From the IMG/VR virus record IMGVR_UViG_3300050029_000114, positions 1 through 64,000 of that record: a stretch of 64,000 nucleotides of DNA, one strand, 5' to 3'. The notes under the pieces are model-generated. The model did no database searches. It was not told the origin of the DNA and was given only the letters and a program-made list of their open reading frames with translations. A program made the position numbers and the translations under genes. This DNA comes from a virus. Positions 22,922-30,251 of this stretch are shown piece after piece; position 1 is the first letter of the stretch; each line of letters opens with the position of its first letter.

Positions 22922-22936
22922 ACTCTAGCGCGCTAT
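22922..22936 (-). promoter_or_regulatory. Promoter site g (ATAGCGCGC + TAGAGT)
   Basis: -10 TAGAGT 22922-22927 next to TAGCGCGCTA, 7 nt before the helicase-loader ATG. Confidence 0.75.
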
Positions 22937-22960
22937 GGCTGCCCGTGCGTCCCATTACCG

Positions 22961-23683
22961 TCACAGGTCTTCAATGTACCCGCTCGGCTGCGATCTATCC
23001 GTCATCATGCCAGCGTCCCGTCCTCCGCCGTTCGCTTTCGGTGTCGGGCGTTCGTCCAGCCATCTGTCCTTATTCAGCCAGGTAGCGGGGTAGGGGATGA
23101 AGTCCCGTTCGCATCCCGGGAAGGCAGCGAACATACGGGCCGCCGCGATAATCGTGTCCGGGTCGGCGCGCTTGACCGCCTTGTCCCATGCTCGCTTGGC
23201 GTCGGCTCGGGCTACGTGGCGGGGATAGGGGACGTAGAACTCATCGAATCGTGATTCGGGGTTCTTCTTCCCTTCATCTACTTCTAAACCTAATAAAAGG
23301 CGCGATTCCGGTTCAATACCGCTCTCGTGCGGTTTCGAGTCCGCGTCGGTGCGGTTTCGAGTCCGCGTCGGTGCGGTCTTGTCGTCGGGGGTCGTGGGCC
23401 ACAGCCAATAGCTCACGAGAGGGTGCCCTCCCCCGGGGCGAGCCGTGCGCTCGATGGTCACCGCACCGACCGCTGTCAGGTCTGCGATCGCCCTGTCGAG
23501 GGTGTCAGTTGAGTAGCCGGTTAGTTCTGCCAGCCTGGGTCGGCTGGGATGGGCCTCGTCGCTCGTTATGGCATGGGACTGGAGTACTAACAGGAGCCGA
23601 ATGGCGCGGTCTGGAAGCGGCGGGTCGTGGAACAGAAACCGTTTATAGATGGCGACGAATGGCTCGCCGTGAAGGCGGGCCAC
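22961..23683 (-). CDS. Replisome organiser / replication initiator-like wHTH protein
   Basis: 240 aa from GTG 23683, directly after the SSB stop. The N-terminal winged helix (FLFHDPPLPDRAIRLLLVL...LAELTGYSTDTLDRAIADL, about 17-70) matches phage replication-initiation proteins. The C-terminal ARMFAAFPGCERDFIPYPATWLNKDRW is the DnaD/DnaT-like tail seen in loaders' partners. The linker region encoding KTAPTRTRNRTDADSKPHE contains 22-bp tandem repeats, so the gene may also contain the origin. Function inferred from fold and from its neighbours SSB and DnaC-like. Confidence 0.75.
   Translation of the reverse strand: MARLHGEPFVAIYKRFLFHDPPLPDRAIRLLLVLQSHAITSDEAHPSRPRLAELTGYSTDTLDRAIADLTAVGAVTIERTARPGGGHPLVSYWLWPTTPDDKTAPTRTRNRTDADSKPHESGIEPESRLLLGLEVDEGKKNPESRFDEFYVPYPRHVARADAKRAWDKAVKRADPDTIIAAARMFAAFPGCERDFIPYPATWLNKDRWLDERPTPKANGGGRDAGMMTDRSQPSGYIEDL
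23255..23377. repeat. Candidate replication origin: 22-bp iterons beside AT-rich DNA
   Basis: GTGCGGTTTCGAGTCCGCGTCG occurs twice in tandem (23327-23348, 23349-23370) with a third partial copy (23371-23377). Because 22 is not a multiple of 3, the copies are read in different frames, so the repeat is not kept for its peptide. Immediately beside it (about 23265-23320) lies the most AT-rich stretch in this region (CTTCTAAACCTAATAAAAGG). Iterons plus AT-rich DNA inside an initiator gene is the layout of the lambda O origin. Confidence 0.55.
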
Positions 23684-24196
23684 CTACATCTGCCAGCGGG
23701 GCCGCATCCGATCCCTCGTCGGGTCCGGCGCCATCTCGATAGCGAACGGTTCTTCCTCTTGCGGTCCCGCATAGGTCGATCCGCCGCTCGCCGCTGTCCG
23801 GCCTCCGCTCCGCTCGCTGGGCTCGTTCGGCGTGTGCCGCTCGTTCTTCGTGACCGTGACGGTCGCCCAACTCATCGCGGCGCCTATCTCGTCGGCGACA
23901 AGCTCGACCTTCGACCGTTTCTGGCCCTCTTGGTTCTCCCAGGTCCGCTGGTCGAGGCGGCCCGTCACGATCAGCCGTGTGCCCTTCTCGATGGACTCGG
24001 CGGTGTTCTCGGCTAGCTGGCCCCAGCAGGTCACGTCGAAGAACGACACTTCTTCGACCCATTCGTCATCCCGTTTCCATGATCGGTTGACGGCGAGCCC
24101 GAAGCTCGCGGTGGCCTTGCCGCTCGCGGTGAACCGTAGCTCGGGGGCCCGGGTGCAGTTGCCGGTCAGGGTGATCGCATTCGTGTTCCTGCTCAT
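23684..24196 (-). CDS. ssb: Single-stranded DNA-binding protein
   Basis: 170 aa. The OB-fold segments are clear: NAITLTGNCTRAPELRFTASG, FDVTCWGQLAENTAES, KGTRLIVTGRLDQRTWEN. The tail is acidic to basic and ends RMRPRWQM, so it lacks the usual acidic DDDIPF tip that binds host partners. It coats single strands during replication and recombination. ATG 24196 in an ATGA overlap. Confidence 0.92.
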   Translation of the reverse strand: MSRNTNAITLTGNCTRAPELRFTASGKATASFGLAVNRSWKRDDEWVEEVSFFDVTCWGQLAENTAESIEKGTRLIVTGRLDQRTWENQEGQKRSKVELVADEIGAAMSWATVTVTKNERHTPNEPSERSGGRTAASGGSTYAGPQEEEPFAIEMAPDPTRDRMRPRWQM

Positions 24197-24651
24197 CGTG
24201 TGCTCGCTGGTGGGTGAGGGTGTCGCTCGTGTGCTGCCTGGAGGGAGGGTGGGAGCCTGCTAACCAGTCGGGGGGTGAGACGCGGCCATAGGGTCCGGGC
24301 CTCGATCCCTTCCTCTGGCTTGGTCGGGTCGACCCATCGGATCAGCCCGTAGGTGACTAGCTGCCCGAACGCTCGGGCGAGCGGGCTGTTCCGGTTCGTT
24401 TCGTCCCGGCCGCCGTGTCTCGGGCTCACGCCGAGGCTGGCAGCGAGCATCTCGATCAGGATGGGGGTGCAGCGGTCGGGCCTCGCTATCGCCGCAAGGC
24501 GTTGCCCGGCTAGGAGGGCCGTCGGTCCGACGATCGGCAGCCAGTACGTCAGGCTGTAGGAAGTCATGGGGCTCGTGAACCCGTCGGCGGCGGCCGGGTC
24601 GCACCATTCGGCAACGATCAGTCTCTCGGGCAGGGGAATCCGGGCGCTCAT
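24193..24651 (-). CDS. Hypothetical winged-helix-like protein (152 aa)
   Basis: ATG 24651 in an ATGA overlap. Segments LIEMLAASLGVSPRHGG and SPLARAFGQLVTYGLIRWVDP look like a winged helix. It sits between the ERF and SSB genes, so a recombination-accessory or replication role is plausible but unproven. Confidence 0.65.
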   Translation of the reverse strand: MSARIPLPERLIVAEWCDPAAADGFTSPMTSYSLTYWLPIVGPTALLAGQRLAAIARPDRCTPILIEMLAASLGVSPRHGGRDETNRNSPLARAFGQLVTYGLIRWVDPTKPEEGIEARTLWPRLTPRLVSRLPPSLQAAHERHPHPPASTR

Positions 24652-25697
24652 AGCGCCTGCTTTTTGGCGTCGGCGTCGGCCTTGATGATCGCCGTTCCCA
24701 GCCGCTTGCGGAGTGTGTCGAGGTTCCCGTTCGTGGACCGCCCTCGCCGCTGCAACCGTTCGGCCAGGGCCCTCGGGCTCAACTTGGCGATCGCCTCGAT
24801 CATCGGGTCGATGCCCTTGTCGGCGAACAGGTCGTCAAGGTTGTCCCGCTGATATTCGCCTTCCTGGCGGTCGCTGTCCGGCCCGTCTGCCGTTTCGGGG
24901 GCGCTTGCCGCCCGTCCCGGCTGCGGCGGCTCTGGCGGCCCTGTGGGGGCCTCTGGCTGGCTCGTGGTCTTGCCGGTCTGGATAGCTGTCGTCACTTGGG
25001 CGACGAACGCCTCGTGGGCAGCCGGAGTCTTGACCGCTGTCTGCCAGGTGGCCCAAAGGTCGGCGCCCTGTTCCTTCGTCAGTTCCCCCGCCTCGGTGTG
25101 GGCGTGCAGGTCGTTCTTCGTCTGCTGGCGGGTCTGCTGGTAGTGCTCGTCGCTGTCCCAGCCGTGCTCATGGGCCCATATCTCGGCCTGTTCGGCCTCG
25201 GTCTTGGTCGGTGCGCCGGGGGCGTCCGTCTCGCTGTGGCTGCTGTCGGCGTCGTCTTTCGCATCGCCGATCTGGAATAGCTCCATCAGGCAGTACTTGA
25301 ACGCCTGCGTCTCCGCCTTGTTCGCGCCCTTGTCACTGTTGTCCCGGCCGAGCCCGATGAGCGGGCCCGCCTCGATGTAGTCGGTGATCCCGCCGGGCCC
25401 GTAGACGGTGTAGGTGATCGTCAGGCAGTCCTCAGTCCACGGTTTCCCGTTGGAGAGGTAGTCCTTGACGGACCGGTCGATGACGTGGGGGACGATGACG
25501 ACGCCGTGGCGGGCGCACAGCCGTTGCGCCTCTGCGGTGATCGCCTCGATGCCCCGGTAGCGGTATTGCGCTCCCTGGGTCATCTGCTCGTTTTTGCCGA
25601 TGGGCGGCATGTCCCGCATGACGCGGGCTATCGCCTCGATGACGTGCGCAGCGGGCGCCTCGGTCGCGGTCGTTGCGGTCGTGGTCTGCTCTGCCAT
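24648..25697 (-). CDS. erf: ERF-family single-strand annealing protein with SAP-like tail
   Basis: 349 aa. The N-terminal ERF domain (about 18-150) is recognisable in PPIGKNEQMTQGAQYRYRGI, CLTITYTVYGPGG and GANKAETQAFKYCLMELFQI. The family anneals complementary strands in phage recombination and circularisation. A disordered Pro-rich linker leads to a C-terminal SAP-like helix pair (LSPRALAERLQRRGRSTNGN) that may bind DNA. ATG 25697 has GGAGG upstream. It forms a recombination module with SSB and Gam. Confidence 0.9.
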   Translation of the reverse strand: MAEQTTTATTATEAPAAHVIEAIARVMRDMPPIGKNEQMTQGAQYRYRGIEAITAEAQRLCARHGVVIVPHVIDRSVKDYLSNGKPWTEDCLTITYTVYGPGGITDYIEAGPLIGLGRDNSDKGANKAETQAFKYCLMELFQIGDAKDDADSSHSETDAPGAPTKTEAEQAEIWAHEHGWDSDEHYQQTRQQTKNDLHAHTEAGELTKEQGADLWATWQTAVKTPAAHEAFVAQVTTAIQTGKTTSQPEAPTGPPEPPQPGRAASAPETADGPDSDRQEGEYQRDNLDDLFADKGIDPMIEAIAKLSPRALAERLQRRGRSTNGNLDTLRKRLGTAIIKADADAKKQAL

Positions 25698-25736
25698 TGT
25701 TGGCCTCCGGGGCTCGGTGAGGGTGACGGTCGAAGT

Positions 25737-25922
25737 CTACTGCGGGGGTGTGTCCGATAAGCCAGCGAGCATGGCGGCGGAAGCTAGGACCAGCCGCCCG
25801 GTTACGCCGTCGACCGTCGGGGCGCCCCCGTCGAATAGGCATTCCAGAAGTTCGCCGCAGCGGTCCTCGCTGATGGCCGCCTCGAAGATACGCCGGGCTG
25901 CTGCGTCTAATGGGTGGCTCAT
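25737..25922 (-). CDS. Small hypothetical protein (61 aa)
   Basis: ATG 25922 in an ATGA overlap with gam. Helical, with DRCGELLECLFDGG. No family recognised; cotranscribed with the recombination genes. Confidence 0.65.
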   Translation of the reverse strand: MSHPLDAAARRIFEAAISEDRCGELLECLFDGGAPTVDGVTGRLVLASAAMLAGLSDTPPQ

Positions 25923-26557
25923 GCGGGGGCGACCTTGACGGTCAGGTGTTCGGGCTCGATCATCAGGCCCGGCACGACGGCTACCTCGCCGGTTGTCGCG
26001 TCGACGATCTGGCCGTCCTTGATCTTGAACCGGTCCTGCACCTTGTCGGCTACCGGCTGCGGGTGCGCCTTCAATGTCTCCGGCGCGTTCGTCTCCGCCC
26101 ACGCCACGTAGGCGTCCTTCCCGACGATCTTCACCGTGTCGGCGTGCATCGTGGACCGCACGACCCCCGATGGCAGCGAGAGGGTTTTGGCGGTCGGGTC
26201 GGCCTCCCGGCGGGCCCGCTGGTAGCGGTTGAGATGGTTCTCGAAGAACACGATCTTCGCGGCCGGGCGGCGCCGCTGGGCGGTAAGCCAGTCGGTAACC
26301 TGCTCGACCCAATGCTGGGCTTTCGCTTCGGCGTCGGCTATCTCCCGATTCGCGGCAGCGACATGGCGCATGGCCCACTCGGCGCTGTTGTCATCCTCGA
26401 TCCGCCATGCGTAGGCGCGGGACGCGCTCGACATCGGGTGCGGGATCGGCTGGGTGCTGTTCTGGCTGAGGATCAGGTCGACCGCTAACTCGACCTCGTG
26501 CGGGTCGAGCCCGGTGGTCGGCGCTGATAACTCGGGGGGAATCGGGTCGGCTGTCAT
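25919..26557 (-). CDS. Gam-like host-nuclease inhibitor
   Basis: 212 aa, ATG 26557 with a strong TTGGAGG. Helical N-terminal half (AANREIADAEAKAQHW, FFENHLNRYQRARREADP), then the family hallmark KTLSLPSGVVRSTMHADTV and a C-terminal PGLMIEPEHLTVKV strand. Gam proteins bind double-stranded ends and block RecBCD/AddAB-type nucleases, protecting linear phage DNA. Its position first in the operon with ERF and SSB fits. Confidence 0.8.
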   Translation of the reverse strand: MTADPIPPELSAPTTGLDPHEVELAVDLILSQNSTQPIPHPMSSASRAYAWRIEDDNSAEWAMRHVAAANREIADAEAKAQHWVEQVTDWLTAQRRRPAAKIVFFENHLNRYQRARREADPTAKTLSLPSGVVRSTMHADTVKIVGKDAYVAWAETNAPETLKAHPQPVADKVQDRFKIKDGQIVDATTGEVAVVPGLMIEPEHLTVKVAPA

Positions 26558-26587
26558 GGGCGCCTCCAATGGTGAGGGAACGACCCA

Positions 26588-26601
26588 ACCTTAGCGCGCG
26601 G
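26588..26601 (-). promoter_or_regulatory. Promoter site h (GCGCGC + TAAGGT)
   Basis: Degenerate copy: CCGCGCGCTAAGGT, -10 TAAGGT at 26588-26593. Drives the gam-erf-ssb operon with a leader of about 25 nt. Confidence 0.65.
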
Positions 26602-26622
26602 GCGGTCCGGCGCGCCGGGGCG

Positions 26623-26913
26623 TCAGTATTGGTACACCGACCACGAGGCCAGGAGGTTGCCGCCCGTCCACGGCGCCCGGTAGCGGCCGTCGGGGAACAC
26701 CGCCCCGCAGTTCGTCGTCCCGTACGAGTGGGCCGCGAACGGGATGCCCTCCCACGAGCCTCGCACCCAATCGTCGAACTCGCTGCCCGTCGAGTTATAC
26801 CCGGACCAGGCCCGCACGGCGCACGCTAGGGCGGGACCTCGGGTGTGGGCTTGGACAGGGCTGGCGAACCCGAAGCTCGCTGCCGCTATCAATGCTAGGA
26901 CTGTCCGTTTCAC
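26623..26913 (-). CDS. Small secreted protein (96 aa)
   Basis: GTG 26913 with GAGGAGG upstream. The N-terminus MKRTVLALIAAASFGFASPVQA is a clear signal peptide. The mature part has two Cys (ACAV, TNCGAVF) that could form a disulfide, and many aromatic residues. It may be a secreted or cell-surface protein, perhaps for superinfection exclusion; no family recognised. Confidence 0.75.
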   Translation of the reverse strand: MKRTVLALIAAASFGFASPVQAHTRGPALACAVRAWSGYNSTGSEFDDWVRGSWEGIPFAAHSYGTTNCGAVFPDGRYRAPWTGGNLLASWSVYQY

Positions 26914-26938
26914 GGGGCCTCCTCGTCCGGGGAAAGGT

Positions 26939-26976
26939 CAGCGCCCCGGGCCCTCTTGGGGCGCACCGGGGCGCTG
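26939..26976 (-). terminator. Hairpin terminator candidate
   Basis: Perfect 11-bp inverted repeat CAGCGCCCCGG / CCGGGGCGCTG with a 16-nt loop that can itself pair (GCCC/GGGC). In the direction of transcription it is followed by CCTTTCCCC, a weak U tract. It separates the 27-kb genes from the secreted-protein gene. Confidence 0.5.
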
Positions 26977-27044
26977 ATGTCGGCCCTCACCGTAGCTCCC
27001 GGAGGAGCAAAGGCGTCGAGGGAACCACCGCTCGACGTTGCCCA

Positions 27045-27212
27045 CTATACCGCTCGGCCGGTCCTCCGGTGTTCCCAAGCCTCATCCCACCCGGCCCGCC
27101 ATCCCGCCCGGTATGTCTCCTCGAAGCATCGCCGCCCGGCGATCCTCCGTCCCAGCCATCGCCTCGCCCGCCGTACCCGCGACCCTGGGGGTTGCAGATG
27201 CGGGTGATGCAC
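27045..27212 (-). CDS. Possible Arg/Trp-rich small protein (55 aa)
   Basis: GTG 27212, 5 nt after the holin-candidate stop; no clear ribosome-binding site. The tail FEETYRAGWRAGWDEAWEH resembles a motif seen in small phage proteins. Coding is plausible from the position and codon pattern but uncertain. Confidence 0.45.
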   Translation of the reverse strand: MHHPHLQPPGSRVRRARRWLGRRIAGRRCFEETYRAGWRAGWDEAWEHRRTGRAV

Positions 27213-27217
27213 CGGGA

Positions 27218-27661
27218 CTACTTTTGGGCGGCGACCGCTGCGATGTTCACCCGGTGGATGCCGTTCACGTGGATGGCCGTCAGTAGGCCCTCGACGCCGA
27301 GGGCGATCCCGACGACGCTGCTCTGCACGTCGGCCGACACCGAGAACCCTGGGTGGATCAGGCCGACGAGGGCGACGACGGCCGCTACCGCTCCCGCTAT
27401 CGCCGTTGCGCCGGTCGCCCCGGTGGCGACGGTGACGGGCGGGCTCGTGTCGGCTGGCGCCGCGGCCGGGCTCGGGCTCGTGCTCACCCTCGGGTTGAGG
27501 TCGACATAGACCGGCAGGGTGATCCCGGTCTGCGTGAGCGCGGCCGTGAGCGGATGGGATTCGAGGACGGCCTCGCCGGGTGGGAGCGGCGGAGCCCATC
27601 CTTGGGCGGCTGCTTCCTCCTGCCAGGTCGGGGCGGCTACGGGCTGGGCCTGCTCTGACAT
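27218..27661 (-). CDS. Membrane protein, holin candidate (147 aa)
   Basis: ATG 27661 with GGAGGAG upstream, after promoter i. A Pro-rich N-terminal half leads to two hydrophobic segments, ATAIAGAVAAVVALVGLI (about 86-103) and VVGIALGVEGLLTAIHV (about 116-132), with a short polar end. Two C-terminal transmembrane helices and a nearby peptidoglycan hydrolase suit a holin, but the assignment is inference. Confidence 0.6.
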   Translation of the reverse strand: MSEQAQPVAAPTWQEEAAAQGWAPPLPPGEAVLESHPLTAALTQTGITLPVYVDLNPRVSTSPSPAAAPADTSPPVTVATGATGATAIAGAVAAVVALVGLIHPGFSVSADVQSSVVGIALGVEGLLTAIHVNGIHRVNIAAVAAQK

Positions 27662-27694
27662 TGGGCGCTCCTCCGGTTACTCGCTGTGACCGGA

Positions 27695-27709
27695 ACGATA
27701 GCGCGCTAG
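27695..27709 (-). promoter_or_regulatory. Promoter site i (CTAGCGCGC + TATCGT)
   Basis: -10 TATCGT 27695-27700; the palindrome includes the HNH stop codon (27706). Drives the holin candidate. Confidence 0.7.
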
Positions 27710-28182
27710 TGGGCTCCGCCTTGATTCTTGGCCTTCCATCGCTTAACTCGGCAGTTGTTGCCGCACACCTGCGCGTCCAATCGGAGCGCCGTGATGTCCA
27801 CCCCGCAAACCTCGCACGCGCGCCGTCCCGCCGCTTGCTTGCGTGCTCGGTTCAAGCTGGCGATCCCTTGTCCGACGATGCCTTCGCCGTGTTGGTTACG
27901 AATGATCGAGCCGATCGGATGGTGCTCACGGTTATGGGTCGACGACGTTTTCGGGACGAGATTGCCGAGCGTGTTGTCGGTCTTGTCCTCGTTGTCGTGG
28001 TGGACGTGGAGGGCCGGGTCCGTTAGCAGCCCGGCATCCCACGCCAGCTTGCGGTGCTCGGCCACATACCCGTCCGCCATCGCAAGCGGGTGCGTCGGCT
28101 CGAACAGCATCACGTATCCCTGGGTGCCGATCCTACGCTTGGTCCCGTAGCTCGGGCGCTTGCCGCCCTTACCGGATCGCAC
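27706..28182 (-). CDS. HNH homing endonuclease with C-terminal zinc site (158 aa)
   Basis: GTG 28182, 8 nt after a TATAGT hexamer. HNH core LHVHHDNEDKTDNTLGNLVP (59-78) and a C-terminal zinc module Cys123/126/140/144 (CEVCG...CGNNC). A typical free-standing mobile endonuclease placed between two lysis-related genes. It has its own near-leaderless promoter. Confidence 0.88.
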   Translation of the reverse strand: MRSGKGGKRPSYGTKRRIGTQGYVMLFEPTHPLAMADGYVAEHRKLAWDAGLLTDPALHVHHDNEDKTDNTLGNLVPKTSSTHNREHHPIGSIIRNQHGEGIVGQGIASLNRARKQAAGRRACEVCGVDITALRLDAQVCGNNCRVKRWKAKNQGGAH

Positions 28183-28190
28183 AACTGGTA

Positions 28191-28196
28191 ACTATA
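28191..28196 (-). promoter_or_regulatory. -10 TATAGT before HNH gene
   Basis: TATAGT without the GCGCGC palindrome, 8 nt before GTG 28182. No -35 recognised. Confidence 0.5.
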
Positions 28197-28204
28197 GCCG
28201 TTAC

Positions 28205-28798
28205 TCAGACTCCGCACATTCGGCTCGTGTTCGGCCACGGTGACCAACCCGCTCGCGCTTGGAGCCAGACTCCTGCCGCATCCTGCACGCTGGGCGGGGC
28301 CAGGTCCGCCCGGCCATTCGCATACCGGGGTAAGCCCATGCCGCGCATGACACTGTTCCACGTTCCGGGCGCCCATTGCAGGGCCCCGTAGTAGCCGTTG
28401 CCGGTGTCCTCGGCGTAGTTGCCGCCGCTCTCGTGCTGGCGGATACACGCCCACACCCCGCCGGGAGCCGGACCGGTCGCTGTCCGCTGGAGGGCGACCT
28501 TGTGGGGCGCCCGGGTCGGGGTGCGGGGTGCAGGTGTCCGCGGGGCCGAGGTTACCCGCTGGGCGGCCCTCGGTGCTGGACTAGGGGCCGTGGCCGCCGG
28601 TTGGGCCGGGATTATCGTTGCGGGCGTCTGCGGGCCTTCTAGTGCCCTCTCGTGGTTAGCCGTCGACCAGGGCCGTGCGCTGGGCGCAAGAACCTCCAGA
28701 CGGGTAGTGCGGGTGGGCTGGGTTTGGGCGGCCTGGGCAGCGATAAGGCTGGCGCCGATCAGCGCAGCTATCCCAAGCCGGAGCCTTGCTCCGAGCAT
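28205..28798 (-). CDS. Secreted Rpf/transglycosylase-like peptidoglycan hydrolase
   Basis: 197 aa. N-terminal signal-like helix (LGIAALIGASLIAAQAA), a long Pro/Ala/Thr linker, and a C-terminal domain WACIRQHESGGNYAEDTGNG...YYGALQWAPGTWNSV (115-150). This is the resuscitation-promoting-factor/lysozyme-like fold with catalytic Glu123 in QHESGG. It would cleave the actinobacterial cell wall, either at lysis or on the virion during entry. ATG 28798. Confidence 0.85.
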   Translation of the reverse strand: MLGARLRLGIAALIGASLIAAQAAQTQPTRTTRLEVLAPSARPWSTANHERALEGPQTPATIIPAQPAATAPSPAPRAAQRVTSAPRTPAPRTPTRAPHKVALQRTATGPAPGGVWACIRQHESGGNYAEDTGNGYYGALQWAPGTWNSVMRGMGLPRYANGRADLAPPSVQDAAGVWLQARAGWSPWPNTSRMCGV

Positions 28799-28838
28799 CC
28801 GGCGACCCTAATGCCTGGCTGCCGGGCCGTGTCAAGTC

Positions 28839-29105
28839 TCACGCAAGTTTCCCTATCACCAGCGGGTCGGCCCCGGACGGCGCCAACGTCAAGTCGACGA
28901 TCACCGTGTCGCCGATCGTCGGCGAATACGAAGCCAGGTAGCTGACATTCGGAATCGTCACCGTCCCGATCACGACATCCACACTGTTCGGGCCCGTATG
29001 CGTCGCCGCTATCACTCCCCACCGTCGCCACACGTTCCCGCCCGGCGGGCCCGGCACCAACCGCGAAGCGATGGCCCGCTCGGTCGCAGCTACCGCCGGG
29101 TGCAT
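28839..29105 (-). CDS. Small tail-associated beta protein (88 aa)
   Basis: ATG 29105 overlaps the DUF5047 gene stop (TGATG). The sequence is a short helix then strands ending GDTVIVDLTLAPSGADPLVIGKLA, which resembles an OB-fold tail-tip component. Assigned to the tail by position. Confidence 0.65.
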   Translation of the reverse strand: MHPAVAATERAIASRLVPGPPGGNVWRRWGVIAATHTGPNSVDVVIGTVTIPNVSYLASYSPTIGDTVIVDLTLAPSGADPLVIGKLA

Positions 29106-30250
29106 CAGGTGTTCCTCGCCGCAACCGACACGAAAGTCTGCGGCGCGGTCAAATCGGCGACGAACGTGAAGCTCTGGATCGCCACCGTCGGGATCACCCC
29201 AAGGTCGGCCATCAAGTCGACCGTCACCACGTCGTAGCCTTCGAGCGCCGGGTGCGGGGCCGCGGACCATGAAAGCTGTTCGCTGCCGCCCGCGTTCTGG
29301 AGCAGCAACGCCAGCGCAGCGGCGTCGCAGTCGCCCTGAGTCGTGATAGACGATGTGTTCAAGAACACCGGCCTCCGCCCGAACGCACCCGGGTAGATCG
29401 GCGACAACGGGTTCGTTATCTCGGCCTCACCGCGCAACGGCACAGCGATCCCGGTCCCGCTCGCCGTCACCACCGCTACGTTCGCGGCGGCCTTCCCGCC
29501 GACGGGGGCGAGCGTCACCAGCCGGTTCGTCGCTGCCGTCGTAAGGTTCTCGTCGCCCGCCAGGTACTCCCAAACTGGCGGCAGGCTCGTCGGGTCCGGG
29601 TATGCCCTCAACACGACGGTCCCGGTCGCGTCGAAGTAGAGCACCATCCCCCCGGCCGCCGCCAAAGCGATCGCGCTCGCCCACGGGTCGGTGTTCTCCT
29701 GATAGACCGTCAACGGGACAAGCTGGCCGGTGCCCGCCAAGTTGTATGTCAGGCCCGGGTACCGGGAATCGATGATATCGTGGATCGCCGTCGCCAGGTT
29801 CGTCCCGGCCGCGATCACATACGGAACCTCGAACTTGGCCCCCGCCACCACCACCGACCGGTCGCTGCCGATCAACGGGATCGCCCCGGTCGTGTCCGGC
29901 GTAACATCCTCCAGGCGGAACACCCCGCACGGCAGGAGCTCGGGCGGGCTGCCGTCGTTGTAGTCGAACCCGCTGTATAGCAATAGCTCCGATAGGTACG
30001 GGGCGAGCGGCGCATTCGGGTTCGTCGGGGTCAGCGACAGGTCGCCCGGGTCGACGCTCGATGCTCTCAGTTTCCGCAGGGTCGGCGCTGTCGTGTCGAG
30101 CGTGACCGCCGCACCGGGCAGCAACGGAATGTCCTTCAACGTCGAGGACACCGCGCCCGACGAGATGTTCACCTGCTGAATGTCAGCGCGCACCACCGGG
30201 CTCCCGCCGTTGATCACTGCGTTGTCGAACGCCTTCGTCCGGGTCAGCAT
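29105..30250 (-). CDS. DUF5047-type minor tail protein
   Basis: 381 aa from ATG 30250, one base after the upstream stop. The sequence (ADIQQVNISSGAVSSTLKDI, WEYLAGDENLTTAATNRLV, GYDVVTVDLMADLGVIPTVA) fits the DUF5047 family of siphovirus tail-tip proteins, which I recognise from many actinobacteriophages. It probably forms part of the tail-tip or host-contact complex. Confidence 0.75.
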   Translation of the reverse strand: MLTRTKAFDNAVINGGSPVVRADIQQVNISSGAVSSTLKDIPLLPGAAVTLDTTAPTLRKLRASSVDPGDLSLTPTNPNAPLAPYLSELLLYSGFDYNDGSPPELLPCGVFRLEDVTPDTTGAIPLIGSDRSVVVAGAKFEVPYVIAAGTNLATAIHDIIDSRYPGLTYNLAGTGQLVPLTVYQENTDPWASAIALAAAGGMVLYFDATGTVVLRAYPDPTSLPPVWEYLAGDENLTTAATNRLVTLAPVGGKAAANVAVVTASGTGIAVPLRGEAEITNPLSPIYPGAFGRRPVFLNTSSITTQGDCDAAALALLLQNAGGSEQLSWSAAPHPALEGYDVVTVDLMADLGVIPTVAIQSFTFVADLTAPQTFVSVAARNT

Positions 30251-30251
30251 C

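Noticed and set aside
23327-23377. CRISPR array
   Set aside because: The repeats are directly tandem with no spacers and lie inside a coding gene.
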